Of a stretch of DNA of 64,000 nucleotides, positions 28,358-37,660 are shown piece by piece. Below the pieces are notes generated by a model. That model ran no database searches. It was not told where the DNA came from and saw only the letters and a program-made list of their open reading frames with translations. Source of the stretch: Burkholderia ubonensis subsp. mesacidophila (GTDB lineage: Bacteria; Pseudomonadota; Gammaproteobacteria; Burkholderiales; Burkholderiaceae); assembly GCF_002097715.1 (NCBI RefSeq), contig NZ_CP020738.1:1116001-1180000 (forward strand), in the 5' to 3' direction. The position numbers were made by a program, and so were the translations under genes. The stretch's first letter is position 1, and each line of letters begins with the position of its first letter.

Positions 28358-29037
28358 CGGACCACGCCTCTATCCCCCCCGCGCCGGCGCGCACGCGCAT
28401 CAAGTTGTGCGGCCTGTCGCGCCCCGACGACGTGCTGCACGCGGCGGCGCTCGGCGCCGACGCGATCGGCCTCGTGTTCTACCCGAAGAGCCCGCGCGCG
28501 GTGACGATCGCGCAGGCGGCGGAACTTGCGCGCCTCGCGCCGCCGTTCGTGTCGGTCGTCGGCCTGTTCGTGAACGCGAGCGCCGACGAGATCGAGGCGG
28601 TGGTCCGCGACGTGCCGCTGACGCTGCTGCAGTTCCACGGCGACGAAACGCCCGAGCAATGCGACGCGCTCGGCCGCGCGGCGCGGCTGCCGTGGCTGCG
28701 CGCGGTGCGCGTCGGCCCCTCGACGCAGTCGGCCGATTTGGTAGAATCGGCACTTCATTATTCGAAAGCGCGCGGCCTCCTGTTCGACACTCTCGTGCCG
28801 GACTACGGCGGCAGCGGCAAGGTCTTCGATTGGTCACTTATTCCCGCAGAGCTCGCGCGTCGGGCCGTTTTGAGTGGTGGCTTGAACGCGCAAAACGTCG
28901 GTGACGCGATCCGCCAGCTGCGTCCTTTCGCTGTCGATGTCTCGAGCGGCATCGAAGTGGAGGGCGCAAAGGGCGTGAAGGATCACGCCCGAATGGCGGC
29001 GTTCGTGCGCGCGGTGCGCGAAGCGGACGCCGGGTGA
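28354..29037 (+). CDS. trpF: phosphoribosylanthranilate isomerase
   Basis: TrpF, 227 residues, third step of tryptophan synthesis, a TIM barrel. [12 protein letters not shown] near the N-terminus carries the catalytic cysteine, and [18 protein letters not shown] the catalytic aspartate loop. [18 protein letters not shown] is the phosphate-binding end. The start lies inside the ATGA overlap with truA. Confidence 0.97.
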   Translation: MTDHASIPPAPARTRIKLCGLSRPDDVLHAAALGADAIGLVFYPKSPRAVTIAQAAELARLAPPFVSVVGLFVNASADEIEAVVRDVPLTLLQFHGDETPEQCDALGRAARLPWLRAVRVGPSTQSADLVESALHYSKARGLLFDTLVPDYGGSGKVFDWSLIPAELARRAVLSGGLNAQNVGDAIRQLRPFAVDVSSGIEVEGAKGVKDHARMAAFVRAVREADAG

Positions 29038-29100
29038 TGCATGCCGGTGTGGCGGCCCCCAGGAACAGGGGGCACGCACCGACCGATCGAGAGTGACACC

Positions 29101-30294
29101 ATGTACAACCTTCCTGATGATCGCGGCCACTTCGGCCCGTATGGCGGCGTGTTCGTCGCCGAGACGCTGATTCACGCGCTGGACGAACTGCGCGCGGCGT
29201 ACGAGAAATTCCAGAACGATCCCGATTTTGTCGCCGAATTCGAGCGCGAGCTGAAGCATTTCGTCGGCCGTCCGTCGCCGATCTACCACGCGCAGCGCTG
29301 GAGCGACACGCTCGGCGGCGCGCAGATCTACCTGAAGCGCGAAGACCTGAACCACACCGGCGCGCACAAGATCAACAACGTGATCGGCCAGGCGCTGCTC
29401 GCGAAGCGGATGGGCAAGAAGCGCGTGATCGCCGAGACGGGCGCCGGCCAGCACGGCGTCGCGACCGCGACGATCTGCGCGCGCTTCGGGATGGAGTGCG
29501 TCGTCTACATGGGCGCCGAGGACGTGCGCCGCCAGGCCGCGAACGTGTACCGGATGAAGCTGCTTGGAGCTACGGTCGTGCCGGTCGAATCGGGCTCGCG
29601 CACGCTGAAGGACGCGCTGAACGAAGCGATGCGCGACTGGGTCACGAACATCGAGAACACGTTCTACATCATCGGCACGGTCGCGGGCCCGCACCCGTAC
29701 CCGATGATGGTGCGCGACTTCCAGCGCGTGATCGGCGACGAGTGCAAGGTGCAGATGCCCGAGCTCGCCGGCCGGCAGCCGGACGCGGTGATCGCCTGCG
29801 TCGGCGGCGGCTCGAACGCGATGGGCATCTTCTATCCGTATATCGACGACACGTCGGTGCAGCTGATCGGCGTCGAGGCGGCGGGCGACGGGCTCGACAC
29901 GGGCCGTCACGCGGCGTCGCTGATCGCCGGCAGCCCGGGCGTGCTGCACGGCAACCGCACGTACCTGCTGCAGGACGACAACGGCCAGATCATCGAGACG
30001 CATTCGGTGTCGGCGGGCCTCGACTACCCGGGCGTCGGCCCCGAGCATGCCTGGCTGAAGGACAGCGGCCGCGCGCAGTACGTCGGCATCACCGACGAGG
30101 AAGCGCTGAAGGCGTTCCACGACTGCTGCCGGATCGAGGGGATCATCCCGGCGCTCGAATCGAGCCACGCGATCGCGTATGGCGTGAAGCTCGCGCCGAC
30201 GCTGCCGAAGGACAAGATCCTGCTCGTCAACCTGTCGGGCCGCGGCGACAAGGACATGCACACGGTCGCCGAGCGATCGGGCATTTCGCTCTGA
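29101..30294 (+). CDS. trpB: tryptophan synthase beta subunit
   Basis: TrpB, 397 residues, PLP enzyme joining indole and serine to tryptophan. Lys90 in [10 protein letters not shown] binds PLP, and [10 protein letters not shown] is the phosphate-binding loop. The frame is open from 29041, but [12 protein letters not shown] at 29101 is the family start. A small hairpin GCCCCC/GGGGGC lies in the gap after trpF at 29055-29073. trpA follows after one intervening methyltransferase gene. Confidence 0.98.
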   Translation: MYNLPDDRGHFGPYGGVFVAETLIHALDELRAAYEKFQNDPDFVAEFERELKHFVGRPSPIYHAQRWSDTLGGAQIYLKREDLNHTGAHKINNVIGQALLAKRMGKKRVIAETGAGQHGVATATICARFGMECVVYMGAEDVRRQAANVYRMKLLGATVVPVESGSRTLKDALNEAMRDWVTNIENTFYIIGTVAGPHPYPMMVRDFQRVIGDECKVQMPELAGRQPDAVIACVGGGSNAMGIFYPYIDDTSVQLIGVEAAGDGLDTGRHAASLIAGSPGVLHGNRTYLLQDDNGQIIETHSVSAGLDYPGVGPEHAWLKDSGRAQYVGITDEEALKAFHDCCRIEGIIPALESSHAIAYGVKLAPTLPKDKILLVNLSGRGDKDMHTVAERSGISL

Positions 30295-30303
30295 CCCCGA
30301 CCG

Positions 30304-31155
30304 ATGCGTGACCTGATCGAAGAACCGGCGGGCGGCGCCGCGAGCGGAGCGGAGGCGGTGCAAGCCGTCGTCGCGACGCCGCGCGCGCTGCGCGCCGGCA
30401 TCGAATTGCACAACCGCGATTTCATGACCGAAGCCGCGCGCCTGCCGGACGCGTCGATCGACCTGATCGTCGCCGATCCGCCGTACGGGCTCGGCAAGGA
30501 TTACGGCAACGACTCGGACAAGCGTTCGGGCGACGACCACCTTGCGTGGACGCTTGCATGGCTGGAGCTGGCGATTCCGAAGCTCAAGCCGAGCGGGTCG
30601 ATGTACGTGTTCTGCACGTGGCAGTATGCGCCGGAGATCTTCAGCTTCCTGAAGACGAAGCTCACGATGATCAACGAGATCATCTGGGACCGGCGCGTGC
30701 CGAGCATGGGCGGCACGACGCGCCGCTTCACGTCGGTGCACGACAACATCGGCTTTTTCGCGGTGTCCAAGGCGTATTACTTCGATCTCGATCCGGTCCG
30801 CATCCCGTACGACGCCGACACGAAGAAGGCCCGCTCGCGCAAGCTGTTCGAAGGCAGCAAGTGGTTGGAGATGGGCTACAACCCGAAGGACGTCTGGTCG
30901 GTCTCGCGCCTGCACCGGCAGCACGCGGAGCGCGTCGATCATCCGACCCAGAAGCCGCTGGAAATCATCGAGCGGATGGTGCTCGCGAGCTGCCCGCCGG
31001 GCGGCCGCGTGCTCGACCCGTTCATGGGCAGCGGCACGACCGCGGTGGCCTGCGCGCGGCAGGGGCGCGACTTCGTCGGCTACGAGATCAACGAAAGTTA
31101 TTGCGCGATCGCGCACGAGCGCATTGCCGCGCTCGACGCGCAGGCGTGCGCGTAA
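30304..31155 (+). CDS. orphan DNA adenine methyltransferase (N6/N4, beta class)
   Basis: A 283-residue DNA methyltransferase of the N6_N4_Mtase family. VADPPYGL at about residues 57-64 is motif IV (DPPY, N6-adenine type), and VLDPFMGSGTTAVAC near 236-250 is motif I, so the order is that of the beta class. No endonuclease gene is near, so it is a solitary enzyme, set between trpB (9-base gap) and trpA. I recall that the orthologous orphan enzyme of B. cenocepacia (BCAM0992) modifies GTWWAC and affects gene expression; that was not checked here. It is probably a core regulatory methyltransferase. Confidence 0.92.
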   Translation: MRDLIEEPAGGAASGAEAVQAVVATPRALRAGIELHNRDFMTEAARLPDASIDLIVADPPYGLGKDYGNDSDKRSGDDHLAWTLAWLELAIPKLKPSGSMYVFCTWQYAPEIFSFLKTKLTMINEIIWDRRVPSMGGTTRRFTSVHDNIGFFAVSKAYYFDLDPVRIPYDADTKKARSRKLFEGSKWLEMGYNPKDVWSVSRLHRQHAERVDHPTQKPLEIIERMVLASCPPGGRVLDPFMGSGTTAVACARQGRDFVGYEINESYCAIAHERIAALDAQACA

Positions 31156-31195
31156 GTCGCGCCGCCGCTTCGCCGAACGCATACTTTGTATGGGA

Positions 31196-31225
31196 CCGGA
31201 GTAAGCGCTAAAGCGCTAACTCCGG
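31196..31225. repeat. near-perfect 14-bp inverted repeat before trpA
   Basis: CCGGAGTAAGCGCT and AGCGCTAACTCCGG form 14-base arms with one mismatch around AA, 20 bases before the trpA ATG and 40 bases after the methyltransferase stop. It could be an operator or an RNA hairpin; the absence of a T-run argues against a terminator. Confidence 0.6.
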
Positions 31226-31245
31226 ATCGACACAGGAAAATTGCC

Positions 31246-32061
31246 ATGTCCCGTATCCAGCAGACCTTCGCCGCACTCGCCGATCAAGGCCGCAAGGGCC
31301 TGATCCCGTTCATCACCGCGGGTGATCCGGACCCCGCGAAGACCGTCGATTTCATGCACGCGCTCGCCGAGGGCGGCGCGGACGTGATCGAGCTCGGCGT
31401 GCCGTTCTCGGACCCGATGGCCGACGGCCCCGTGATCCAGCGCTCGTCGGAACGCGCGCTCGAACGCGGCGTCACGTTGAAGAGCGTGCTCGCCGACGTG
31501 AAGCGCTTCCGCGAGACCAACCAGACAACCCCCGTCGTGCTGATGGGCTATGCGAACCCGATCGAGCGGATGGGCGTCGACGCGTTCGCCGAGCAAGCGC
31601 ATGCGGCTGGTGTCGACGGCGTGCTCGTCGTCGACTATCCGCCGGAAGAGGCGGGCGTGTTCGCGGAAAAAATGCGCGCCGCGCAGATCGATCCGATCTT
31701 CCTGCTCGCGCCGACGTCGACCGACGAGCGCATCGCGGATGTCGGCAAGATCGCGAGCGGCTACGTGTATTACGTGTCGCTCAAGGGGGTGACCGGCGCC
31801 GGAAATCTGGATGTTTCGAGCATTGCGGGTAAAATCCCGGCCATCAAGTCGCGTGTGCCGGTTCCGGTGGGCGTCGGCTTCGGCATCCGCGACGCTGAAA
31901 CGGCGCGCGCGGTGGCCGAAGTGTCGGACGCCGTCGTGATCGGCAGCCGTCTGGTGCAGCTCCTCGAGAGCGCCGCGCCGGAAGGCGCCGTCGCCGCGCT
32001 GAAGGCGTTCGTCGCCGAGATGCGCGCCGCGCTGGACGGCGCGGGCAAGACGGCCGCGTAA
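31246..32061 (+). CDS. trpA: tryptophan synthase alpha subunit
   Basis: TrpA, 271 residues, cleaving indole-3-glycerol phosphate to indole for TrpB. Glu49 and Asp60 in [16 protein letters not shown] are the catalytic residues. [14 protein letters not shown] is the phosphate-binding region. It is separated from trpB by the methyltransferase gene, unlike the directly adjacent trpBA of most bacteria. The start matches the family ([11 protein letters not shown]). Confidence 0.98.
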   Translation: MSRIQQTFAALADQGRKGLIPFITAGDPDPAKTVDFMHALAEGGADVIELGVPFSDPMADGPVIQRSSERALERGVTLKSVLADVKRFRETNQTTPVVLMGYANPIERMGVDAFAEQAHAAGVDGVLVVDYPPEEAGVFAEKMRAAQIDPIFLLAPTSTDERIADVGKIASGYVYYVSLKGVTGAGNLDVSSIAGKIPAIKSRVPVPVGVGFGIRDAETARAVAEVSDAVVIGSRLVQLLESAAPEGAVAALKAFVAEMRAALDGAGKTAA

Positions 32062-32137
32062 ATAGACAACCTAGCAACATAGGAAAGCGGGTCCGGGCGC
32101 ATGTCGCCCGGCCTGCCACGGAACAGGAAACCAAACG

Positions 32138-33010
<873 letters not shown>

Positions 33011-33111
33011 TCGGCGCCAGGGTTGTGAACCGCGCGCGTCGCCTGGCTCGATCGCCAGGCGGCGCGCTTCGTTTTTTTGCGTAGTGGCGGTACCGATTCA
33101 GATTTGATCCG

Positions 33112-34422
33112 ATGAGCACTTTTCCCACTCTCGACGCGTGGCTTTCGCATCTCGAACGCGCGCACCCGGTCGGCATCGACATGGGCCTCATCCGCATCGG
33201 CCAGGTCAAGGCGGCGCTCGGGCTCGAATTCGCGTGTCCGGTGATCACGGTCGGCGGCACCAACGGCAAGGGCTCGACCTGCGCGTTCCTCGAGACGATC
33301 CTCGTGCGCGCCGGCTACAAGGTCGGCTGCCACACGTCGCCGCACCTGCTCGCGTTCAACGAGCGGGCGAGGGTGAACGGCGAGACGGTCGGCGACGACG
33401 AACTGCTGCCGCACTTCGAGGCCGTCGAAGCCGCGCGCACGTCGCTGCCGGAGCCGGTGTCGCTCACGTATTTCGAATTCACGACCCTCGCGATCCTGCA
33501 CCTGTTCGCGTCGCGCGGGCTCGACGCGGTGATCCTCGAAGTCGGCCTCGGCGGCCGGCTCGACGCGGTCAACATCATCGATACCGACTGCGCGATCGTC
33601 ACCAGCATCGACATCGACCACACCGAATACCTCGGCGATACGCGCGAGCAGATCGCGTTCGAGAAGGCCGGGATCTTCCGGCCCGGCAAGCCGGCGATCT
33701 GCGGCGACCCGGCCGCGCCGCAGACCCTGATCGACCACGCGGAAGCGATCGGCGCGGACCTGTGGCTCGTCGGCCGCGATTTCCGCTGCGAGGCGCAGCC
33801 CGGCGCGGAACGCCAGCAGTGGAGCTACCTCGGCCGCGACAAGCGCTACCCGGCGCTTGCGTACCCGGCGCTGCGCGGCGCCAACCAGCTGATCAACGCG
33901 TCGGCGGCGCTCGCCGCGCTCGAATCGCTGCGCGCGGTGCTGCCGGTGTCCGCGCAGGACATCCGGCTCGGGCTCGCGAACGTCGAGCTGCCGGGCCGCT
34001 TCCAGGTGCTGCCGGGCAAGCCGGCGATCGTGCTCGACGTCGCGCACAATCCGCACGCGGCGGCCGTGCTCGCGCAGAATCTCGGCAACATGGGCTTCTT
34101 CCCGTACACGTACGCGGTGTTCGGCGCGATGCACGACAAGGACATCGACGGCGTGCTGCGGCACCTGAAGGGCGAGATCGACCACTGGTGCGTGACGGAC
34201 CTGCCGCTGCCGCGCGCGGCGAACGCCGGGCAGCTCGAAGCCGCATTGCGCCACGCGGGCGTCGAGGATGGCCCGGATTCGAGCGTCACGCGCTACACGT
34301 CGCCGGCCGATGCGTTTCGCGATGCACTAAAAAGAGCATCGGAGAATGATAGAATCGTGGTTTTCGGCAGTTTCCATACGGTAGCTGGCGTAATGGCCTA
34401 TCGTAAATCGCAGCAACACTGA
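33112..34422 (+). CDS. folC: bifunctional folylpolyglutamate synthase / dihydrofolate synthase
   Basis: FolC, 436 residues, adds glutamate to dihydropteroate and folates, ATP-dependent, Mur-ligase fold. VGGTNGKGSTCAFLE is the P-loop, HTSPHLLAFNERARV the folate-binding loop, and VLDVAHNPHAAA a C-terminal-domain signature. It follows accD after 101 bases. The last 100 bases are relatively AT-rich and may contain a promoter for dedD. Confidence 0.97.
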   Translation: MSTFPTLDAWLSHLERAHPVGIDMGLIRIGQVKAALGLEFACPVITVGGTNGKGSTCAFLETILVRAGYKVGCHTSPHLLAFNERARVNGETVGDDELLPHFEAVEAARTSLPEPVSLTYFEFTTLAILHLFASRGLDAVILEVGLGGRLDAVNIIDTDCAIVTSIDIDHTEYLGDTREQIAFEKAGIFRPGKPAICGDPAAPQTLIDHAEAIGADLWLVGRDFRCEAQPGAERQQWSYLGRDKRYPALAYPALRGANQLINASAALAALESLRAVLPVSAQDIRLGLANVELPGRFQVLPGKPAIVLDVAHNPHAAAVLAQNLGNMGFFPYTYAVFGAMHDKDIDGVLRHLKGEIDHWCVTDLPLPRAANAGQLEAALRHAGVEDGPDSSVTRYTSPADAFRDALKRASENDRIVVFGSFHTVAGVMAYRKSQQH

Positions 34423-34451
34423 CTGACGGGCAGTTTCGGACTCAGCCATTC

Positions 34452-35333
34452 ATGGGAATTTTCTCGTTCGGCAAGAAAGACGACGACGCGCCCACCCGGC
34501 GCGGCGGTCGTACCGGGACCTCCCGGAACGTGCGTAGCGAGCGCACTGAACGCACAGAACGCGTTGAGCGGCGCGCGCGCCGCACCGAGCGTCCGGAATC
34601 GGACGCACTGCTCCTCGATCCGACCCTTCCAGAAAAGCAACGTGCGCGCCGCCGCCTCGTCGGCGCGATCGCGCTCGTGGTGGCCGCCGTCATCGTGCTG
34701 CCGATGGTGCTCGATTCGCACCCGAAGCCGGTGACCGACGACATCGCGATCGACATTCCCAACCGCCCCGCGCACCATGCGGCCCCGTCGCGCGACGAGG
34801 ATGCATCCGACGTGCAGGCAGGCGTCGCGCACGACGAGCCGCCCGCGTCCGAGACGGCCGCCGCGGCCGCTATTGCCGCGCCGGCGCCCGCGGCGCCGAG
34901 CGTCGCCAAGGATGCCGCCAGGCCGGCGGCAAAACCCGACACCGCCACGACCGCAAGCGTCGCGCCGAAGCCCGCTCCGGCGCCGGCCGCGCCCGCTCAA
35001 TCGACCAAACCGGCAGCCAAGCCGGCAGCGCCGAAGCCCGCCCCCGCGGCCGTCGCGAACGCCGATGCCGCCAGCGCGGACGGCGGCGACGCGGCGACGC
35101 CGTCGTCGCCCGCCGGCGCGCGCTTCGCGGTGCAGCTCGGCGCGTTCAAGGACGACGCGACGGCCCGCTCGTGGGCGACCAAGTTGAAATCGGCGGGCGT
35201 GCCCGCATATGTCGAGCACCGCAAGCAGGCGGATGGCAGCACGGCTACACTGTTGCGTGCCGGCCCGTTCGCGGATCGTGCGGCGGCCTCCGCGGCGATC
35301 GCGAAGGTGCGCGAAGCCGGCTTGACCCAGTAA
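34452..35333 (+). CDS. SPOR domain protein (DedD-like cell division protein)
   Basis: A 293-residue membrane protein. A basic cytoplasmic N-terminus of about 70 residues is followed by one membrane helix at about 73-92 (LVGAIALVVAAVIVLPMV). A long Ala/Pro-rich periplasmic linker comes next, and then a C-terminal SPOR domain from about residue 220 (RFAVQLGAFKDDATARSWATKL in part; FAVQLGAFKDDATA). SPOR domains bind denuded peptidoglycan at the septum. The dedD-cvpA-purF order supports the DedD assignment. Confidence 0.88.
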   Translation: MGIFSFGKKDDDAPTRRGGRTGTSRNVRSERTERTERVERRARRTERPESDALLLDPTLPEKQRARRRLVGAIALVVAAVIVLPMVLDSHPKPVTDDIAIDIPNRPAHHAAPSRDEDASDVQAGVAHDEPPASETAAAAAIAAPAPAAPSVAKDAARPAAKPDTATTASVAPKPAPAPAAPAQSTKPAAKPAAPKPAPAAVANADAASADGGDAATPSSPAGARFAVQLGAFKDDATARSWATKLKSAGVPAYVEHRKQADGSTATLLRAGPFADRAAASAAIAKVREAGLTQ

Positions 35334-35339
35334 CGCGCG

Positions 35340-35834
35340 ATGCTGACGGCTTTCGACTACGCTGTATTGGCGGTGATCGCGTTATCGGCGCTGCGCGGTG
35401 CGTGGCGCGGCTTCGTGTCGGAGATTTTCGGGCTGATCGGCTGGATCGCGGCGATCGTGATCGCGAGCCGCTACGTCGGGCTCGTGGTGCCGTACATCCC
35501 GGCGACCTGGCCGGGCGGCGCGCTGACGCAGTGGGTGCTCGCGTTCGCGCTGCTCGTGATCGGCGTCGTGTTCGTCGCCGGCGTCGCGAACGCGCTGCTG
35601 TCGCGGATCGCGCAGGTGTCGGGCCTCGGCGGCGTCGACCGGTCGCTCGGCATGATGTTCGGGCTCGTGCGCGGCGGCGTGATGGTCGTGCTGCTGGTCG
35701 CCGCGGCCGGGCTGACCGAGTTGCCCAAACAGGAATTCTGGCGCAATGCGCTTTTGCGTCCGCTAGCCGAAGAGGGCGTGCACGAGCTGAAGTCGCTCCT
35801 GCCCGACGGCATGGCCCAGTACGTGCGCGTGTGA
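35340..35834 (+). CDS. cvpA: CvpA family membrane protein
   Basis: CvpA, 164 residues, four hydrophobic segments (about 4-25, 30-52, 62-85, 103-122). The N-terminal FDYAVLAVIALSALRGAWRG with its RG(A/x)xRG motif is typical. It lies 6 bases after the SPOR gene and 55 bases before purF, the usual arrangement. Its biochemical role is not settled. Confidence 0.92.
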   Translation: MLTAFDYAVLAVIALSALRGAWRGFVSEIFGLIGWIAAIVIASRYVGLVVPYIPATWPGGALTQWVLAFALLVIGVVFVAGVANALLSRIAQVSGLGGVDRSLGMMFGLVRGGVMVVLLVAAAGLTELPKQEFWRNALLRPLAEEGVHELKSLLPDGMAQYVRV

Positions 35835-35889
35835 TGACCGCGCGGCCGGGCAGGACGGAACCGTTTTTGTATTCTCAGAAGGACATGCC

Positions 35890-37425
35890 ATGTGCGGCAT
35901 CGTAGGCGTTATCTCCCAATCCCCGGTCAACCAGCTGATCTATGACAGCCTGCTGCTGCTGCAGCATCGCGGTCAGGACGCGGCGGGCATCGCGACGGCG
36001 GACGGCAGCAATTTCCACATGTACAAGGCGAACGGCATGGTGCGCGACGTGTTCCGCACGCGCAACATGCGCAGCCTGCCCGGCACGTACGGCATCGGTC
36101 AGGTCCGCTATCCGACCGCCGGTTCCGCGTCGAGCGAGGCGGAGGCGCAGCCGTTCTACGTGAACGCGCCGTTCGGGATCATCCTCGCGCACAACGGCAA
36201 CCTGACGAACTGGAAGCAACTCAAGGACGAGATGTTCCGGATCGACCGCCGGCACCTCAACACCAATTCCGACAGCGAAGTGCTGCTCAACGTGTTCGCG
36301 CACGAGCTGCAGCTGTCGACGACCGGCCTCGAGCTCGACCCGGCCTCGGTGTTCAAGGCGGTCTCGGGCGTCCATCGCCGCCTGGAGGGTTCGTACGCGA
36401 TCGTGTCGCTGATCGCCGGCTACGGCCTGCTCGCGTTCCGCGATCCGTTCGGCATCCGTCCGCTCTGCATAGGCAAGCTGGAAACCGAGCACGGCACCGA
36501 ATGGATGCTCGCGTCGGAATCGGTCGCGGTCGAAGGCATCGGCTTCGAATTCGTCCGCGACGTGCGGCCGGGCGAGGCGATCTTCATCGACCAGGCCGGC
36601 AACTTCCACAGCCAGCAGTGCGCGGACGCGCCGACGCTCAACCCGTGCATGTTCGAGTACGTGTATCTCGCGCGTCCGGATTCGTGCCTCGACGGCGTGC
36701 CGGTTTACAACGTGCGCCTGCGCATGGGCGACTATCTCGCCGAGAAGATCAAGCGCGAGCTGCCGAACGTGCCGATCGACGTCGTGATGCCGATTCCCGA
36801 TTCGTCGCGGCCGGCCGCGATGCAGGTCGCCGCGAAGCTCGGCGTCGAGTATCGCGAAGGCTTCTTCAAGAACCGCTATGTCGGCCGCACGTTCATCATG
36901 CCGGGCCAGGCGGTGCGCAAGAAGTCGGTGCGCCAGAAGCTCAACGCGATGAGCATCGAGTTCAAGGACAAGCACGTGCTGATCGTCGACGACTCGATCG
37001 TGCGCGGCACGACGTCGCACGAAATTGTGCAGATGGCGCGCGACGCGGGCGCGAAGTCGGTGATCTTCGCGTCGGCGGCGCCGCCCGTGAAGTTCCCGAA
37101 CGTCTACGGCATCGACATGCCGACGCGCGGCGAGCTCGTCGCGCACGGCCGCAGCGACGAGGAAGTCGCGAAGATCATCGGCGCCGACCACCTGATCTAC
37201 CAGGACGTCGACGACCTGCGCCGCGCGGTGCGCGACATCAACCCGAAGCTCGAGCGCTTCGAGGCGTCGTGCTTCGACGGCAACTACATCACCGGCAACG
37301 TGACGCCCGAGTATCTCGATTCGATCGAGCGCGCGCGTCTCGCGCCGGCGTCGCAGGCCGACCGCGACACGAGCGGCGACGGCGCCGTGCGCTCGCAGAT
37401 GAACCTGCAGCTGTCGGTCGAGTGA
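35890..37425 (+). CDS. purF: amidophosphoribosyltransferase
   Basis: PurF, 511 residues, first committed step of purine synthesis. Cys2 of MCGIVGVIS, exposed after Met removal, is the glutaminase nucleophile, so the start at 35890 is firm. HNGNLTNW belongs to the glutamine site, and VLIVDDSIVRGTTS at about 363-376 is the PRPP-binding loop. A ribosome site AGAAGGAC precedes it. Confidence 0.98.
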   Translation: MCGIVGVISQSPVNQLIYDSLLLLQHRGQDAAGIATADGSNFHMYKANGMVRDVFRTRNMRSLPGTYGIGQVRYPTAGSASSEAEAQPFYVNAPFGIILAHNGNLTNWKQLKDEMFRIDRRHLNTNSDSEVLLNVFAHELQLSTTGLELDPASVFKAVSGVHRRLEGSYAIVSLIAGYGLLAFRDPFGIRPLCIGKLETEHGTEWMLASESVAVEGIGFEFVRDVRPGEAIFIDQAGNFHSQQCADAPTLNPCMFEYVYLARPDSCLDGVPVYNVRLRMGDYLAEKIKRELPNVPIDVVMPIPDSSRPAAMQVAAKLGVEYREGFFKNRYVGRTFIMPGQAVRKKSVRQKLNAMSIEFKDKHVLIVDDSIVRGTTSHEIVQMARDAGAKSVIFASAAPPVKFPNVYGIDMPTRGELVAHGRSDEEVAKIIGADHLIYQDVDDLRRAVRDINPKLERFEASCFDGNYITGNVTPEYLDSIERARLAPASQADRDTSGDGAVRSQMNLQLSVE

Positions 37426-37465
37426 CGCCGACGCACGCCGTCGAACAGGCGTGATAGGATGTGGC

Positions 37466-37526
37466 CTTGCGTCGATTTGATTTCAGCTTGCGGACGCGGG
37501 GTTTCATCCCCAAACAGCTAAAGCGA
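37466..37526 (+). promoter_or_regulatory. SAM-II (SAM-alpha) riboswitch aptamer upstream of metZ
   Basis: The leader contains in order GCGTC (37469-37473), GATTTGA, CAGCTTGC, the closing arm GACGC (37493-37497), a small GGGG/CCCC hairpin, then AAACAGCTAAAGC (37512-37524). The P1 pairing, the GATTTGA and CTTGC elements, and the 3' GCTAAA segment that forms the pseudoknot match my knowledge of the SAM-II consensus. The extra hairpin in the third loop is unusual but tolerated in that class. It would shut off metZ when SAM is abundant. Confidence 0.78.
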
Positions 37527-37527
37527 A

Positions 37528-37606
37528 GGCCGGCGGCAGCCGGCCCGAGTCGACCGCTGTCGTACCGCACGAAGCCCGCTGATGCCGATGCATAGCGGGC
37601 TTTTTT
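37528..37606 (+). terminator. riboswitch expression platform: hairpin and intrinsic terminator before metZ
   Basis: GGCCGGC/GCCGGCC (37528-37545) follows the aptamer directly. Then AAGCCCGCT pairs with AGCGGGCTT (37572-37580 with 37594-37602), ending in a run of six T. The terminator sits between purF and metZ and 55 bases before the metZ start, as expected for transcriptional control by the aptamer. Confidence 0.8.
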
Positions 37607-37660
37607 GTTTGGTTTGGTCCGTGCGGCGCAGCACGGACATCGAAAACGGAAAAACGGAAC

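Noticed and set aside
28742..28747. TAGAAT inside trpF as an internal promoter for trpB
   Set aside because: The -10 hexamer is good but no -35-like hexamer lies 16-18 bases upstream. Left as a possibility only.
29041..29100. Longer trpB start at 29041 or a Trp leader peptide in the trpF-trpB gap
   Set aside because: TrpB begins at MYNLPDDRG in the family, and the short frame holds only one Trp codon.
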